From: Bacteroidales bacterium UBA3684
GTDB taxonomy: Bacteria; Bacteroidota; Bacteroidia; Bacteroidales; P3
Direction: 5' to 3'
NCBI GenBank assembly: GCA_002372855.1
Contig: DFIZ01000068.1
Coordinates: 1-16,010 of the forward strand
DNA length: 16,010 nt
Every line of letters begins with the position of its first letter. Within the stretch, counting starts at the first letter, position 1. This document shows, piece by piece, positions 5,696 to 15,929 of the stretch. The translations under genes and the position numbers were made by a program. The notes under the pieces are model-generated. The model did not search any database, was not told the origin of the DNA, and worked only from the letters and a program-made list of their open reading frames with translations.

Positions 5696-6355
5696 ATGAA
5701 ACATTATTTTCTTGTCTTTGTATTGTTAATAAGCAGTACCTTGTGTGCACAGAACAATAATGAAGGGCCTGTTGTACGGCCAACGATTGCGGTTTCTTTT
5801 GGTGACAATATTGTTTGCCATAATACTCGGACCGGAGTTTCTTGTTGGGGACTGGCGCCCTCTGTCAGTGTGATGACAGGGCTCTCGATTCGACATGCCA
5901 AAACCACAGTTGTCCCGACACTTGGATTAATGCGGGATAAATTGGATGTTTCGTATGCAGCAATCCAGATTGAGAAAAAGTATATTACGGGGTTTTTAAT
6001 GTTGGAGTTTTGGTTTGATATCAACGAAAAGTGGTTGTGGGGAATAGATGTCGGGGCTGGTTTCTCGCGTTTAACCGAATGGCAAAGTGTTGATTCCGAG
6101 AAATCATCCCCGGTTGCAGCAAAAACATCATCTGGACATACTATCGCAGGAGAACTGGACGAAATGATGTCGGATATTGTGACTCCATTAGGGATAGGGA
6201 TTACGTTAGGGTACCGTATTAATAATAATTTGAATGCTAAGATGTCTTTATGCATGGCAACGTCAATCGATCAATATGGTGGCAGTTGGGCGTTCTTTCA
6301 GCCACGTGAATCAACGCTTAGTTTGGCATTGGCGATTCAATACGTCTTTCTCTAG
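5696..6355 (+). CDS. Outer-membrane beta-barrel type protein
   Basis: This 219-residue protein has a signal peptide ending around LCAQ. The rest is made of alternating strands rich in Gly and aromatic residues, and it finishes with L-S-L-A-L-A-I-Q-Y-V-F-L, the aromatic-ending strand expected of an outer-membrane barrel. The length fits an 8-strand barrel. A strand such as FLMLEFWFDINEKWLWGIDVGAGF has the right alternation. A loop rich in Ser/Glu lies in the middle. It may partner the neighbouring lipoproteins, but this is inferred from position only. Upstream, GTTAAA-AAA-TTTAAC forms a short palindrome (about 5655-5669). Confidence 0.75.
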   Translation: MKHYFLVFVLLISSTLCAQNNNEGPVVRPTIAVSFGDNIVCHNTRTGVSCWGLAPSVSVMTGLSIRHAKTTVVPTLGLMRDKLDVSYAAIQIEKKYITGFLMLEFWFDINEKWLWGIDVGAGFSRLTEWQSVDSEKSSPVAAKTSSGHTIAGELDEMMSDIVTPLGIGITLGYRINNNLNAKMSLCMATSIDQYGGSWAFFQPRESTLSLALAIQYVFL

Positions 6356-6418
6356 TGGGATTTATTAATTTAACATCATAGTAAAATAAAAAAACAATCA
6401 ATTTAGAAAAGAATTCGT

Positions 6419-6426
6419 ATCTTTGC
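6419..6426 (+). promoter_or_regulatory. Promoter -7 element before the gene at 6448
   Basis: TATCTTTG fits TAnnTTTG exactly, followed by CA as in many Bacteroidota promoters. No clean TTTG lies at the -33 position. Transcription would begin around 6431-6434, which argues against the ATG at 6430 being the start codon. Confidence 0.65.
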
Positions 6427-6447
6427 ACGATGAAACCGTTTCGTGGA

Positions 6448-6852
6448 ATGAATATGATAAAGCGTGTAGCGCTGCTGGCTGTCCTGGCTGTTCCTGCCAC
6501 GGGGCTGATGGCGCAGAACCAGGGTGTTGGGGTGAACATCACGCCTGCCACCTTCCAGGTGCACTCGTACACCGAGGTAGAGGACTACTTTGCTCCGGTC
6601 CCTCATCCAACGGGCGGTGGTGGCAACGACATCAATTCCGGCGGGATAACTCCGATTGACGACGAGCACCACTATCTTACCACTCTTCTCATCACCAACA
6701 CCAACACGGGCCTTGACGATGTCTCTGTTATTCTATCGGGGAACAGGGCTTGTCGACCAATACTTGCAACATATCAGGGTAATAGTGAGTCAATACTTGA
6801 CACAGGTAATGTAGACTGCCCGTGTGGAATAAAATATAAGGATAACCAGTAA
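6448..6852 (+). CDS. Secreted protein of unknown family
   Basis: I prefer the ATG at 6448 (or 6454) to 6430 because the promoter at 6419 would place 6430 at the transcription start. This gives about 134 residues with a signal peptide ending GLMAQ. There is no lipobox, so the protein is probably cleaved by signal peptidase I. The mature part has a Gly-rich linker (TGGGGND) and an L-L-I-T-N-T-N-T-G-L-x-D-V-S-V-I-L-S stretch suggestive of beta strands. Three cysteines near the end include a CPC motif. It is followed after 11 bases by the lipoprotein at 6864, so they are probably co-transcribed. Confidence 0.7.
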   Translation: MNMIKRVALLAVLAVPATGLMAQNQGVGVNITPATFQVHSYTEVEDYFAPVPHPTGGGGNDINSGGITPIDDEHHYLTTLLITNTNTGLDDVSVILSGNRACRPILATYQGNSESILDTGNVDCPCGIKYKDNQ

Positions 6853-6863
6853 AATGAAGTATT

Positions 6864-7391
6864 ATGAAAAGGAAGATCATTTCTACATTGTTTATTGTAT
6901 GTGCGATTATGCTAACAGCATGCAAAGAATCTGTTTGCGGGGAATGCATAGACGTTGCTCCTGAAGGTACGGAGATTTCGTGGACTGAGTATAATTCTGT
7001 TGCAGAAGTTTGTAAATATTTTGATTGCCATCGGAAAACCATCGAAGAGCATATCGGCGACACTTTTAAGGTGTCCGGTTACTTCTTTCAGCCGGGAGAA
7101 AAACTGGTCGACTTCAACACATACATGAATCATAGTATGTGGGACACGCCAAATGACGTGCATTCTGAGCTTTTCTTTTGCAGTTATAACGATTCCGTCA
7201 ATCACCATAGCAATGATCTCTTGTATATCTGGGTCCCTCAAGCGCAGGTGCTGCAATTGGGGAATTATCGTTGGGGACAGCGAGTCAGCTGTACGGTTCT
7301 GATGCAGGGGGAGTCTGGCATATACCCTGGTTGTGATTGTTGTCATGGCGTCCGAGTCAGGATGATTAATATAGAGTCAATTGAAGAATAA
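6864..7391 (+). CDS. Lipoprotein with CxxC and CHRxT motifs, paralog of the one at 4541
   Basis: This 175-residue protein has a lipobox ending LTAC (Cys20). The ordered motifs CGEC, APE, ISWTEYN, CHRKTIEEHIGDT (55-67), and near the end GCDCC match the protein at 4541-5095, so the two arose by duplication and then diverged strongly in the middle. After GDT the chain reads as strands (KVSGYFF ... LFFCSYN ... LLYIWV ... RVSCTVL ... VRVRMINIE), consistent with an OB-like fold, which is inference. It is probably the second gene of the unit driven from 6419. The function is unknown; the cysteines are the obvious candidates for a functional site. Confidence 0.85.
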   Translation: MKRKIISTLFIVCAIMLTACKESVCGECIDVAPEGTEISWTEYNSVAEVCKYFDCHRKTIEEHIGDTFKVSGYFFQPGEKLVDFNTYMNHSMWDTPNDVHSELFFCSYNDSVNHHSNDLLYIWVPQAQVLQLGNYRWGQRVSCTVLMQGESGIYPGCDCCHGVRVRMINIESIEE

Positions 7392-7401
7392 GAGAATGAA
7401 T

Positions 7402-7569
7402 ATGAAAAAATAATAATTGCAATATTTTGACTGCTGTGCCTGACCCATGCATATGCCCAAAAAAGACAGATCCATGGCAATGATGTCAGGAAGTAGAGAT
7501 TGCCTTCCGATATTAGGTACCTACAAAGGATCCTGCATATCCGACGGCACGCCACCAATTGGGATTGAA
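7402..7569 (+). pseudogene. Decayed start of a secreted-protein gene
   Basis: ATG at 7402 is followed at once by a stop. Adding one base in the A run restores MKKIIIAIF, then a TGA (7428-7430), then in the same frame LLCLTHAYAQKRQIHGND, a convincing signal peptide with an A-Y-A-Q type cleavage site. A TAG follows a few codons later, and the frame ends near 7569 inside the second 31-bp repeat. One frameshift and two stops are needed, so the gene looks dead. It follows the lipoprotein at 6864 by only 10 bases, as if it were once the next gene of that operon. Confidence 0.55.
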
Positions 7570-7571
7570 AC
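7541..7571 (+). repeat. 31-bp dispersed repeat, copy 2
   Basis: This copy matches 4477-4507 at 28 of 31 bases. Here it overlaps the end of the pseudogene frame. A partial echo (CTGATTGGGG) follows at about 7602. The two copies bracket the AT-rich gene group from 4541 to 7391. Confidence 0.75.
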
Positions 7572-7718
7572 AAAAACTCCTAAAATCCGATTGAAACATC
7601 ACTCTGATTGGGGAAACGGCAGCAACGGAAAAAGGTGAAAATGTCAAATCGGCGCCAACCTCAGCGCCAACGGAGGGGCTTTTGCGTGCTAAAACGCTGT
7701 GAATAACAGCATAGATGC

Positions 7719-7773
7719 CCTTGCCATGTCCTTATCATGTCCTTACCAACTCCTTACCAACTCCTTACCAACT
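7719..7773 (+). repeat. 11-bp tandem repeat, five units
   Basis: Five consecutive 11-base units run CCTTGCCATGT, CCTTATCATGT, then three identical CCTTACCAACT. The period of about one helical turn recurs after rsgA at 15930-16010 with related pyrimidine-rich units. Confidence 0.85.
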
Positions 7774-7797
7774 CCTACCACGGTGGGAGATGGTAGG
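7774..7797. repeat. Inverted repeat CCTACCA / TGGTAGG
   Basis: CCTACCA (7774-7780) and TGGTAGG (7791-7797) form a 7-bp stem with a 10-base loop, directly continuing the 11-bp tandem repeat. No T run follows on either strand, so a termination role is doubtful. Confidence 0.6.
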
Positions 7798-7858
7798 GCG
7801 GAAATGGGGCCTTGGAAGGGGTAATATTGTCAAATGGTGGCTGTGGGTTGCGGGGGCG

Positions 7859-11269
<3,411 letters not shown>

Positions 11270-11284
11270 TTATGTGCTGTAGGG

Positions 11285-13948
11285 TTAGAAGGGCAGGAAT
11301 CCAAGACCGATTTTGAAGGTCAGGAGGTTGGACAGGAAGGCGTCGTTAAGGGGCATCGCGTCTTCTTCGCTGCTGCCGAAGTAGGATCGCCCGACGCCAA
11401 GGGTGCAGGCGTACAAGATCTCGTAGTTGAACATCAGCCGGTCGAGGAAGACGTAGTTGCGCCCCACGCCTGCGTGGATGCCGAAGGTGTTGTGCACGCT
11501 GTTGTCGCGGTAGTATTGCATGCGCACCCAGTGGACGCCGAAGGTCCTGTAGAAGCCGTAGGGGGCGAAGCTGGTGAACGGGTATCGGCGTACGGCGAGG
11601 CCAAGGGTGAGCTGGTCCGACGAAAGCGGCGTGCCGTTGTCGTTCACCACGTCGGGGTAGCCTTCGTGGTAGCGTGCCCAGGCGGTGAGAGAGTAGTTGC
11701 GCTTGATGGCATACTCCAGCGAGAGCCACGGCGTGAAGGCCACGAAGTGGTCCTGGGCCAAGGGCGAGAATCCGGCCATGCCGAAGGCCGTGCCGGCGGC
11801 AATGGCGGCACGGCGCCCCAGGAAGCCTTTGGGCGTCTTGCCTGTCGTGCCCTGGATGTAGGAGTCGTAGAGCATGGCGTCCACCAGGCCGTTGTGGTCG
11901 GCCATCTGGTAGCTGTAGTTCTGTTTGAGCAGCACTTCACCGCGGCGGGCGTCGACGGTGAGCGTGGCCATGGCGGTGTTTTCTATGCCGGTGAAGAAAT
12001 CGACGAAGGCCACGGGCAGCAGTATCGGCAGAAACACCGAGTGGAACATGAAGGTGCGTGGCGTGTACTCCTCGTTGAGCATGGCGGTGAGGTTCACCCG
12101 GCTGGCCTTGTGGCGGTCCATCAGGTCGTCCATCTCGGGCTGCACGGAGTAGTGCATGTGGAAAGCTCCTTTGGCAAGCCAGAACTCGTTCATCCACTCG
12201 CAGAGGGTGAGGAAGTCGTTGTATTGGCCGGCATCGGTCATCTGGTGCAGCTGGTCGTCGGAGAAGTCGACGCTGTGCATGCCCAGGCGTTCGCAGTTCA
12301 GCGCCAGACGCCGGGAGAGGCGTTGCTCGTTGGCGGCGCTCTTCGCCACCTTTATCTCGTTGGTCAGGTAGTCCATGATGATGCTCGTGGGGTTGAACAG
12401 CAGCATGCCGTTGGAGCCGGCGGTGTCGATGTGTTCAAGCTCGGCCGTGCCAGCCAAGTGGCGGTTGAGCAGGGGCGCCAGGGTGCTGTCGGCCATCATG
12501 AGGTCGGTCAGGGCGTAGGCCGAGGGGGTCTGCTCGGTCTGTTCGCGGCGTTTGCGGCGTATGCGTTCGTATTTCGACATGCCGTTGCTGTCGCCGACGG
12601 CGGTGCTGCTGTCCGGCGCCGGCAGCTCCTCGAGGTAGTCGCCGATATTCTTTTTGGCGCTGAAGCGCAGCTCCTCCATCAGGTCGCCGGCCATGAGACC
12701 GTACTCTTTCTGCCCGGGGAAGCGCATGTGCAGCGACCACACGGCGTGGAGGGCCGTGAGCAGCGCCTGCTCGTTGGTCATCCGCGTCATGGCGTAGTAT
12801 ACCTGCTGGCTCTCGCCCTGCACCTCGCTGTAGTCCTGCTTGGCCACCGAGGTTTCGTGCACCTTGTGCAGGGCCTGGCTGTAGAGTGCAAAGGCCATCA
12901 GGCGGTCCAGGGTGCGGGCGTCGGCCTCGCTGCAGTCGCCGCGGCGCAGCAGCCAGGCGTTGTAGAAGGCCCGGGCGTACTGCCCGTGGATGACCTCTTG
13001 GCGCACGCATTCCATCCGTGCCTGGTGCCGCAGGGCCAGAAACTCATCGCGGCCGATGGTGACAAAGGCCTTGCCACCCTTGCCCTGCATCAGCGAGGCG
13101 CATTTGCGCCGGCGGCTGAGGATGTTGGGGTGGGAGCTGCGGCTGTCGTCGTAGTTGTCGCGGCTGCTGATGGGGGCCACGCTGCGCAGCCAGCAGCCTG
13201 TCAGCTGATAGTGGGGCGTATTGAAGAACGTGGTGTCGAACTCCACGTCGTCGAAGGGCAGTGCGCCGTACTGCAACACGTCGAACACCCCATCGCTGAC
13301 CTGCCGGTCGTAGGGGCTGCGGCTGTAGAACATGGCAATGCCCAGCGAGTCGGCCTCGTTTTCCATTTCGCGGCTGCGACTGTGCTGGCGCAGGAATTCC
13401 GTCAGGTCGCGCTGCGCCTCTTCCATCTCCGTGTCCTTGTCCCTTTTCCGCCTGCCCACCAGCTCCTCGAGGGTGTGCGAACGGAAATAGTGGATGATTT
13501 CGTGGCTCAGCACGAAGGCTATCTGGGCCTCGTTTTCGGCCTGCGCCACCAGCCCCAGGTTGACGAACACCATGCCCTGGCCGGTGGCAAAGGCGTTCAC
13601 CTCGGGGCTGTTGATGGTGTAGAAACGCAACTCCGAGCGCAGCTCCGGGTAGTCCCTGAGCAGCGTGTCGGCTATGCGCTCCAGCATCCGGCTCACCGCG
13701 TCGCCGTAGACAATGCGCCCGCTGGTCAGCATCTTGCCAATGTGGTACGAGGCCATCAGCACCTGCTCTTTGTTTCGCACCCGTCCGCCCAGGTACTTCT
13801 CGGCACGCTGCATGTCCGCCTCGTACAGCTCCTCGACGTTCATCCTCAGGTCCGCCGGCACCGGCCCCACGCTGCGTATCTGCCCCCGCGCAAGGCTCCC
13901 GGCCATTGTCAGCAACAGCGCTGCCGTCAGTGTTGTTATTCGTCTCAT
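11285..13948 (-). CDS. M48-family zinc metalloprotease with a C-terminal beta-barrel-like domain
   Basis: The ATG at 13948 gives 887 residues with a signal peptide ending around LARGQ; an in-frame TTG at 13960 is less likely. The peptidase domain has HEIIH (His149, Glu150, His153) and the downstream ENEADSLG (Glu198) as third zinc ligand, both typical of M48. Before it is the N-A-F-A-x-G-x-x-x-x-V-N-L-G-L stretch seen in exported M48 enzymes. A helical middle region (about 250-600) follows. The last 180 or so residues are alternating aromatic strands (LSLEYAIK, LTAWARYHEGYP, LTLGLAVRRYPF) ending LLTFKIGLGFLPF, like an outer-membrane barrel. It could therefore be an outer-membrane-associated quality-control protease, as inferred by analogy with BepA-type enzymes. 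It is the first gene of the minus operon. Confidence 0.88.
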   Translation of the reverse strand: MRRITTLTAALLLTMAGSLARGQIRSVGPVPADLRMNVEELYEADMQRAEKYLGGRVRNKEQVLMASYHIGKMLTSGRIVYGDAVSRMLERIADTLLRDYPELRSELRFYTINSPEVNAFATGQGMVFVNLGLVAQAENEAQIAFVLSHEIIHYFRSHTLEELVGRRKRDKDTEMEEAQRDLTEFLRQHSRSREMENEADSLGIAMFYSRSPYDRQVSDGVFDVLQYGALPFDDVEFDTTFFNTPHYQLTGCWLRSVAPISSRDNYDDSRSSHPNILSRRRKCASLMQGKGGKAFVTIGRDEFLALRHQARMECVRQEVIHGQYARAFYNAWLLRRGDCSEADARTLDRLMAFALYSQALHKVHETSVAKQDYSEVQGESQQVYYAMTRMTNEQALLTALHAVWSLHMRFPGQKEYGLMAGDLMEELRFSAKKNIGDYLEELPAPDSSTAVGDSNGMSKYERIRRKRREQTEQTPSAYALTDLMMADSTLAPLLNRHLAGTAELEHIDTAGSNGMLLFNPTSIIMDYLTNEIKVAKSAANEQRLSRRLALNCERLGMHSVDFSDDQLHQMTDAGQYNDFLTLCEWMNEFWLAKGAFHMHYSVQPEMDDLMDRHKASRVNLTAMLNEEYTPRTFMFHSVFLPILLPVAFVDFFTGIENTAMATLTVDARRGEVLLKQNYSYQMADHNGLVDAMLYDSYIQGTTGKTPKGFLGRRAAIAAGTAFGMAGFSPLAQDHFVAFTPWLSLEYAIKRNYSLTAWARYHEGYPDVVNDNGTPLSSDQLTLGLAVRRYPFTSFAPYGFYRTFGVHWVRMQYYRDNSVHNTFGIHAGVGRNYVFLDRLMFNYEILYACTLGVGRSYFGSSEEDAMPLNDAFLSNLLTFKIGLGFLPF

Positions 13949-13991
13949 CGTTTGGTCCAAAATGCGTGTAAATGCTTGTGAAAAAGTGGTG

Positions 13992-14022
13992 CAAAAATAC
14001 TATTTTTTGCCGACAGGACAAA
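13992..14022 (-). promoter_or_regulatory. Promoter of the M48 / beta-galactosidase operon
   Basis: On the minus strand, TTTG (14022-14019) and TATTTTTG (13999-13992) are 19 bases apart, a full match to the Bacteroidota consensus. Transcription would begin about 37 bases before the ATG at 13948. It interleaves with the divergent promoter at 14006-14038. Confidence 0.75.
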
Positions 14023-14038
14023 ATTTTTTGTATCTTTG
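14006..14038 (+). promoter_or_regulatory. Promoter of the barrel protein / rsgA operon
   Basis: TTTG (14006-14009) and TATCTTTG (14031-14038) are 21 bases apart, and CA follows the -7 element. The leader before the ATG at 14105 is about 60 bases. Its -33 region falls between the two elements of the minus-strand promoter, so both cannot be occupied at once. Confidence 0.8.
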
Positions 14039-14104
14039 CAAGAGAAGAGCCAATGCCCGCAGATGTGCAAGGGCAACGGACTCAACCAATTGCAAGATAA
14101 CGTT

Positions 14105-14908
14105 ATGACAAAAAAAACGCTCTATGCCACTGCTTTCATGCTGCTGACGGCCCTCGCCGCCCGGTCGCAGACGGTGCCCCATTATGTCTATATTCCGCAG
14201 TACATCCATGTCCCCAGCGGCCCCACCAAGCCGTGGGACGGCCATTCGCTCGTGGCCCTGTACGCCGGCACCGGCTTCTTCTCGCAGCCCTCCGAGAGCT
14301 TCTTCTCGCCCCTCTCCTACACGCCCCGCACCCCCTTCACGGTCTCCTTCCGCTACGGTGCCGAGAAGAACTTCTCCCCCCGCTTCTTCTGGGGCATGCA
14401 CGGCGAGGTGTCCTTCTACCGCTTCGGCTACGACTATGCCTACGACGGCGACTCGCTCCGCTCCTATTCCCCACAGGGCATCTCCTCCGCAGGCCACGAC
14501 ATCGAGTGCTCTGAACGCCTCTGGACCCTCTCCGCCGAGGAGGGCTTCACCATAGGCTACTGCCCCAGCCGCGCCCTCTCCCTCAGCCTCACCGCCGGCA
14601 TCTGCCTCGACTTCCTGACCCACTACGACCGCTCCGAGCGCTACGTCAACCGCCTCACCGGTGCCGTCGCCGACGAGGACAGCGACAGCGACCTCTCCCT
14701 CTTCACGTTCTCCACCATGGGCTTCCTCTTCCGCGCCGAGGCGCAATATTTCCTCACCGGAGGCCTCTTCCTCTCCCTCGCCGCCAAGGCGCAGGTCCAT
14801 GTGCGCGCCGGCACCTACGACGACCCCTTCGGCATCAACCGCTACAGCCTCCTGCTCGGCGTGGGCTACACCTCCTTCCGCCGACCCAGCACCTCCACCG
14901 ATGATTGA
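14105..14908 (+). CDS. Outer-membrane beta-barrel type protein
   Basis: I chose the ATG at 14105 over the in-frame ATG at 14036 because it begins a standard signal peptide (MTKKTLYATAFMLL... ending AARSQ) and because the promoter at 14031 would put 14036 before the transcription start. This gives 267 residues. The mature chain consists of alternating strands with many Tyr, Phe and Gly, for example VALYAGTGFF, FTVSFRYGAEKNF and YSLLLGVGYTSF near the end, typical of an outer-membrane barrel of about 10 strands. A short Pro-rich segment precedes the barrel. It overlaps rsgA by 8 bases. A specific function cannot be assigned. Confidence 0.8.
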   Translation: MTKKTLYATAFMLLTALAARSQTVPHYVYIPQYIHVPSGPTKPWDGHSLVALYAGTGFFSQPSESFFSPLSYTPRTPFTVSFRYGAEKNFSPRFFWGMHGEVSFYRFGYDYAYDGDSLRSYSPQGISSAGHDIECSERLWTLSAEEGFTIGYCPSRALSLSLTAGICLDFLTHYDRSERYVNRLTGAVADEDSDSDLSLFTFSTMGFLFRAEAQYFLTGGLFLSLAAKAQVHVRAGTYDDPFGINRYSLLLGVGYTSFRRPSTSTDD

Positions 14909-15929
14909 AGCCCTGGTCATACGCACCACCGGCAGCTGGTACCGCCTGCTGCTGCCCGACGGCACCACCCTCGACGGCCGCCTGCGCGGCAACTACCGCC
15001 TGCGCGGCAACAAGCAGACCAACCCCGTCGCCGTGGGCGACCGCGTCGACTGCTCCCTCGAGGCCGACGGCACGGCCCTTATCCACGACGTGCACGACCG
15101 CACCAACTACATCGTCCGCCGCGCCACCAAGCTCAGCAAGCAGACCCACGTCATCGCCGCCAACATCGACCTCCTCTGCATCGTGGCCACCCTCGGCCTG
15201 CCGCGCACCTCCACGGGATTCATCGACCGCCTCCTCGTCACCGCCGAGGCCTACCACATCCCCGCCGCCCTGGTCTTCAACAAGGTGGACCTCTACGGCG
15301 ACCCCGGCAGCGAGCTCTGGCAAATCCACAACGAGCTGAAGGCCGTCTACACCGCCGTCGGCTACCCCGTCCTCGAGGTCTCCGCCCTGCAGGGCACAGG
15401 CCTCGACGCCCTGAAGCAGATGATTGCCGGCAAGGCGGTCCTCTTCTCCGGCCACAGCGGCGTGGGCAAGAGCGCCCTGCTCAACGCCCTCTGCCCTGGC
15501 CTCGGCCTCAAGGTGGGCCAAATCTCCGACTGGAGCCTTAAGGGCAAACACACCACCACCTTCGCCGAAATAATTCCAGTGGAAAGCGGAAAGTGGAAAG
15601 TGGAAAGTAAACAGGAACAACAGCTCCCCACTCTCCACAACGACACTCGTCCCGGTGCGGCAGCCGAACTTTCCACTTTCCACTCTCCACTTTCCACTTA
15701 CCTCATCGACACCCCCGGCATCAAGGAGTTCGGCATGGTCGACTTCACGGCGCAGGAACTCTCGCACTTCTTCCCCGAGATGCGCGCCGTGCTCCACGGC
15801 TGCCGCTTCGCCAACTGCACCCACCGCCACGAACCCGGCTGCGCCGTAAAACAGGCTGTCGACGACGGCCGCATCAGCCCCGAGCGCTACCAGAACTACC
15901 TCTCCATCCTCGACGACTTGCCCCGCTGA
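14901..15929 (+). CDS. rsgA: Ribosome small subunit-dependent GTPase A, with an in-frame repeat insert
   Basis: RsgA is a circularly permuted GTPase that helps late assembly of the 30S subunit. This copy has 342 residues: an N-terminal OB-fold (about 1-75), then the motifs in permuted order, NKVD (127-130, G4), GHSGVGKS (184-191, G1), the HTTTFAE switch (G2), DTPG (270-273, G3), and a zinc site C301, C306, H308, C314. The start at 14901 overlaps the upstream stop, so translation is coupled. Residues about 226-266, between G2 and G3, come from a palindromic repeat; relatives have only a few residues there. All catalytic motifs are intact, so the protein is probably functional with an extra surface loop. 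It is not known whether the insert affects GTP hydrolysis. Confidence 0.96.
   Translation: MIEALVIRTTGSWYRLLLPDGTTLDGRLRGNYRLRGNKQTNPVAVGDRVDCSLEADGTALIHDVHDRTNYIVRRATKLSKQTHVIAANIDLLCIVATLGLPRTSTGFIDRLLVTAEAYHIPAALVFNKVDLYGDPGSELWQIHNELKAVYTAVGYPVLEVSALQGTGLDALKQMIAGKAVLFSGHSGVGKSALLNALCPGLGLKVGQISDWSLKGKHTTTFAEIIPVESGKWKVESKQEQQLPTLHNDTRPGAAAELSTFHSPLSTYLIDTPGIKEFGMVDFTAQELSHFFPEMRAVLHGCRFANCTHRHEPGCAVKQAVDDGRISPERYQNYLSILDDLPR
15578..15698 (+). repeat. Palindromic GTGGAAA repeat inserted in frame in rsgA
   Basis: The arms are 15578-15608 and 15668-15698, 31 bases each, matching at 29 of 31 positions as inverted copies. Each arm is itself a tandem of GTGGAAA-like 7-mers. The 59-base centre has no strong structure. 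It reads through as about 41 codons without a stop. Confidence 0.9.

Larger units (their letters stand above)
7572..7858. other. Gene-free stretch before the minus-strand operon
   Basis: I see no credible gene here. It holds two close GCGCCAAC copies (about 7652-7674), an 11-bp tandem repeat (7719-7773) and a hairpin (7774-7797). It lies between two converging transcription units, and neither has an obvious terminator with a T run. Confidence 0.5.

Noticed and set aside
4477..7571. CRISPR repeats suggested by the ATTGGGATTGAAAC-like ends
   Set aside because: There are only two copies 3 kb apart, no regular spacers, and no cas genes in the window.
7447..7638. A 63-residue open frame on the + strand
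   Set aside because: It starts inside the signal peptide of the pseudogene in another frame, runs through the 31-bp repeat, and has no leader or recognisable feature.
14036..14104. N-terminal extension of the barrel protein from ATG 14036
   Set aside because: The promoter at 14031-14038 would put this codon before the transcription start, and the ATG at 14105 begins a normal signal peptide.
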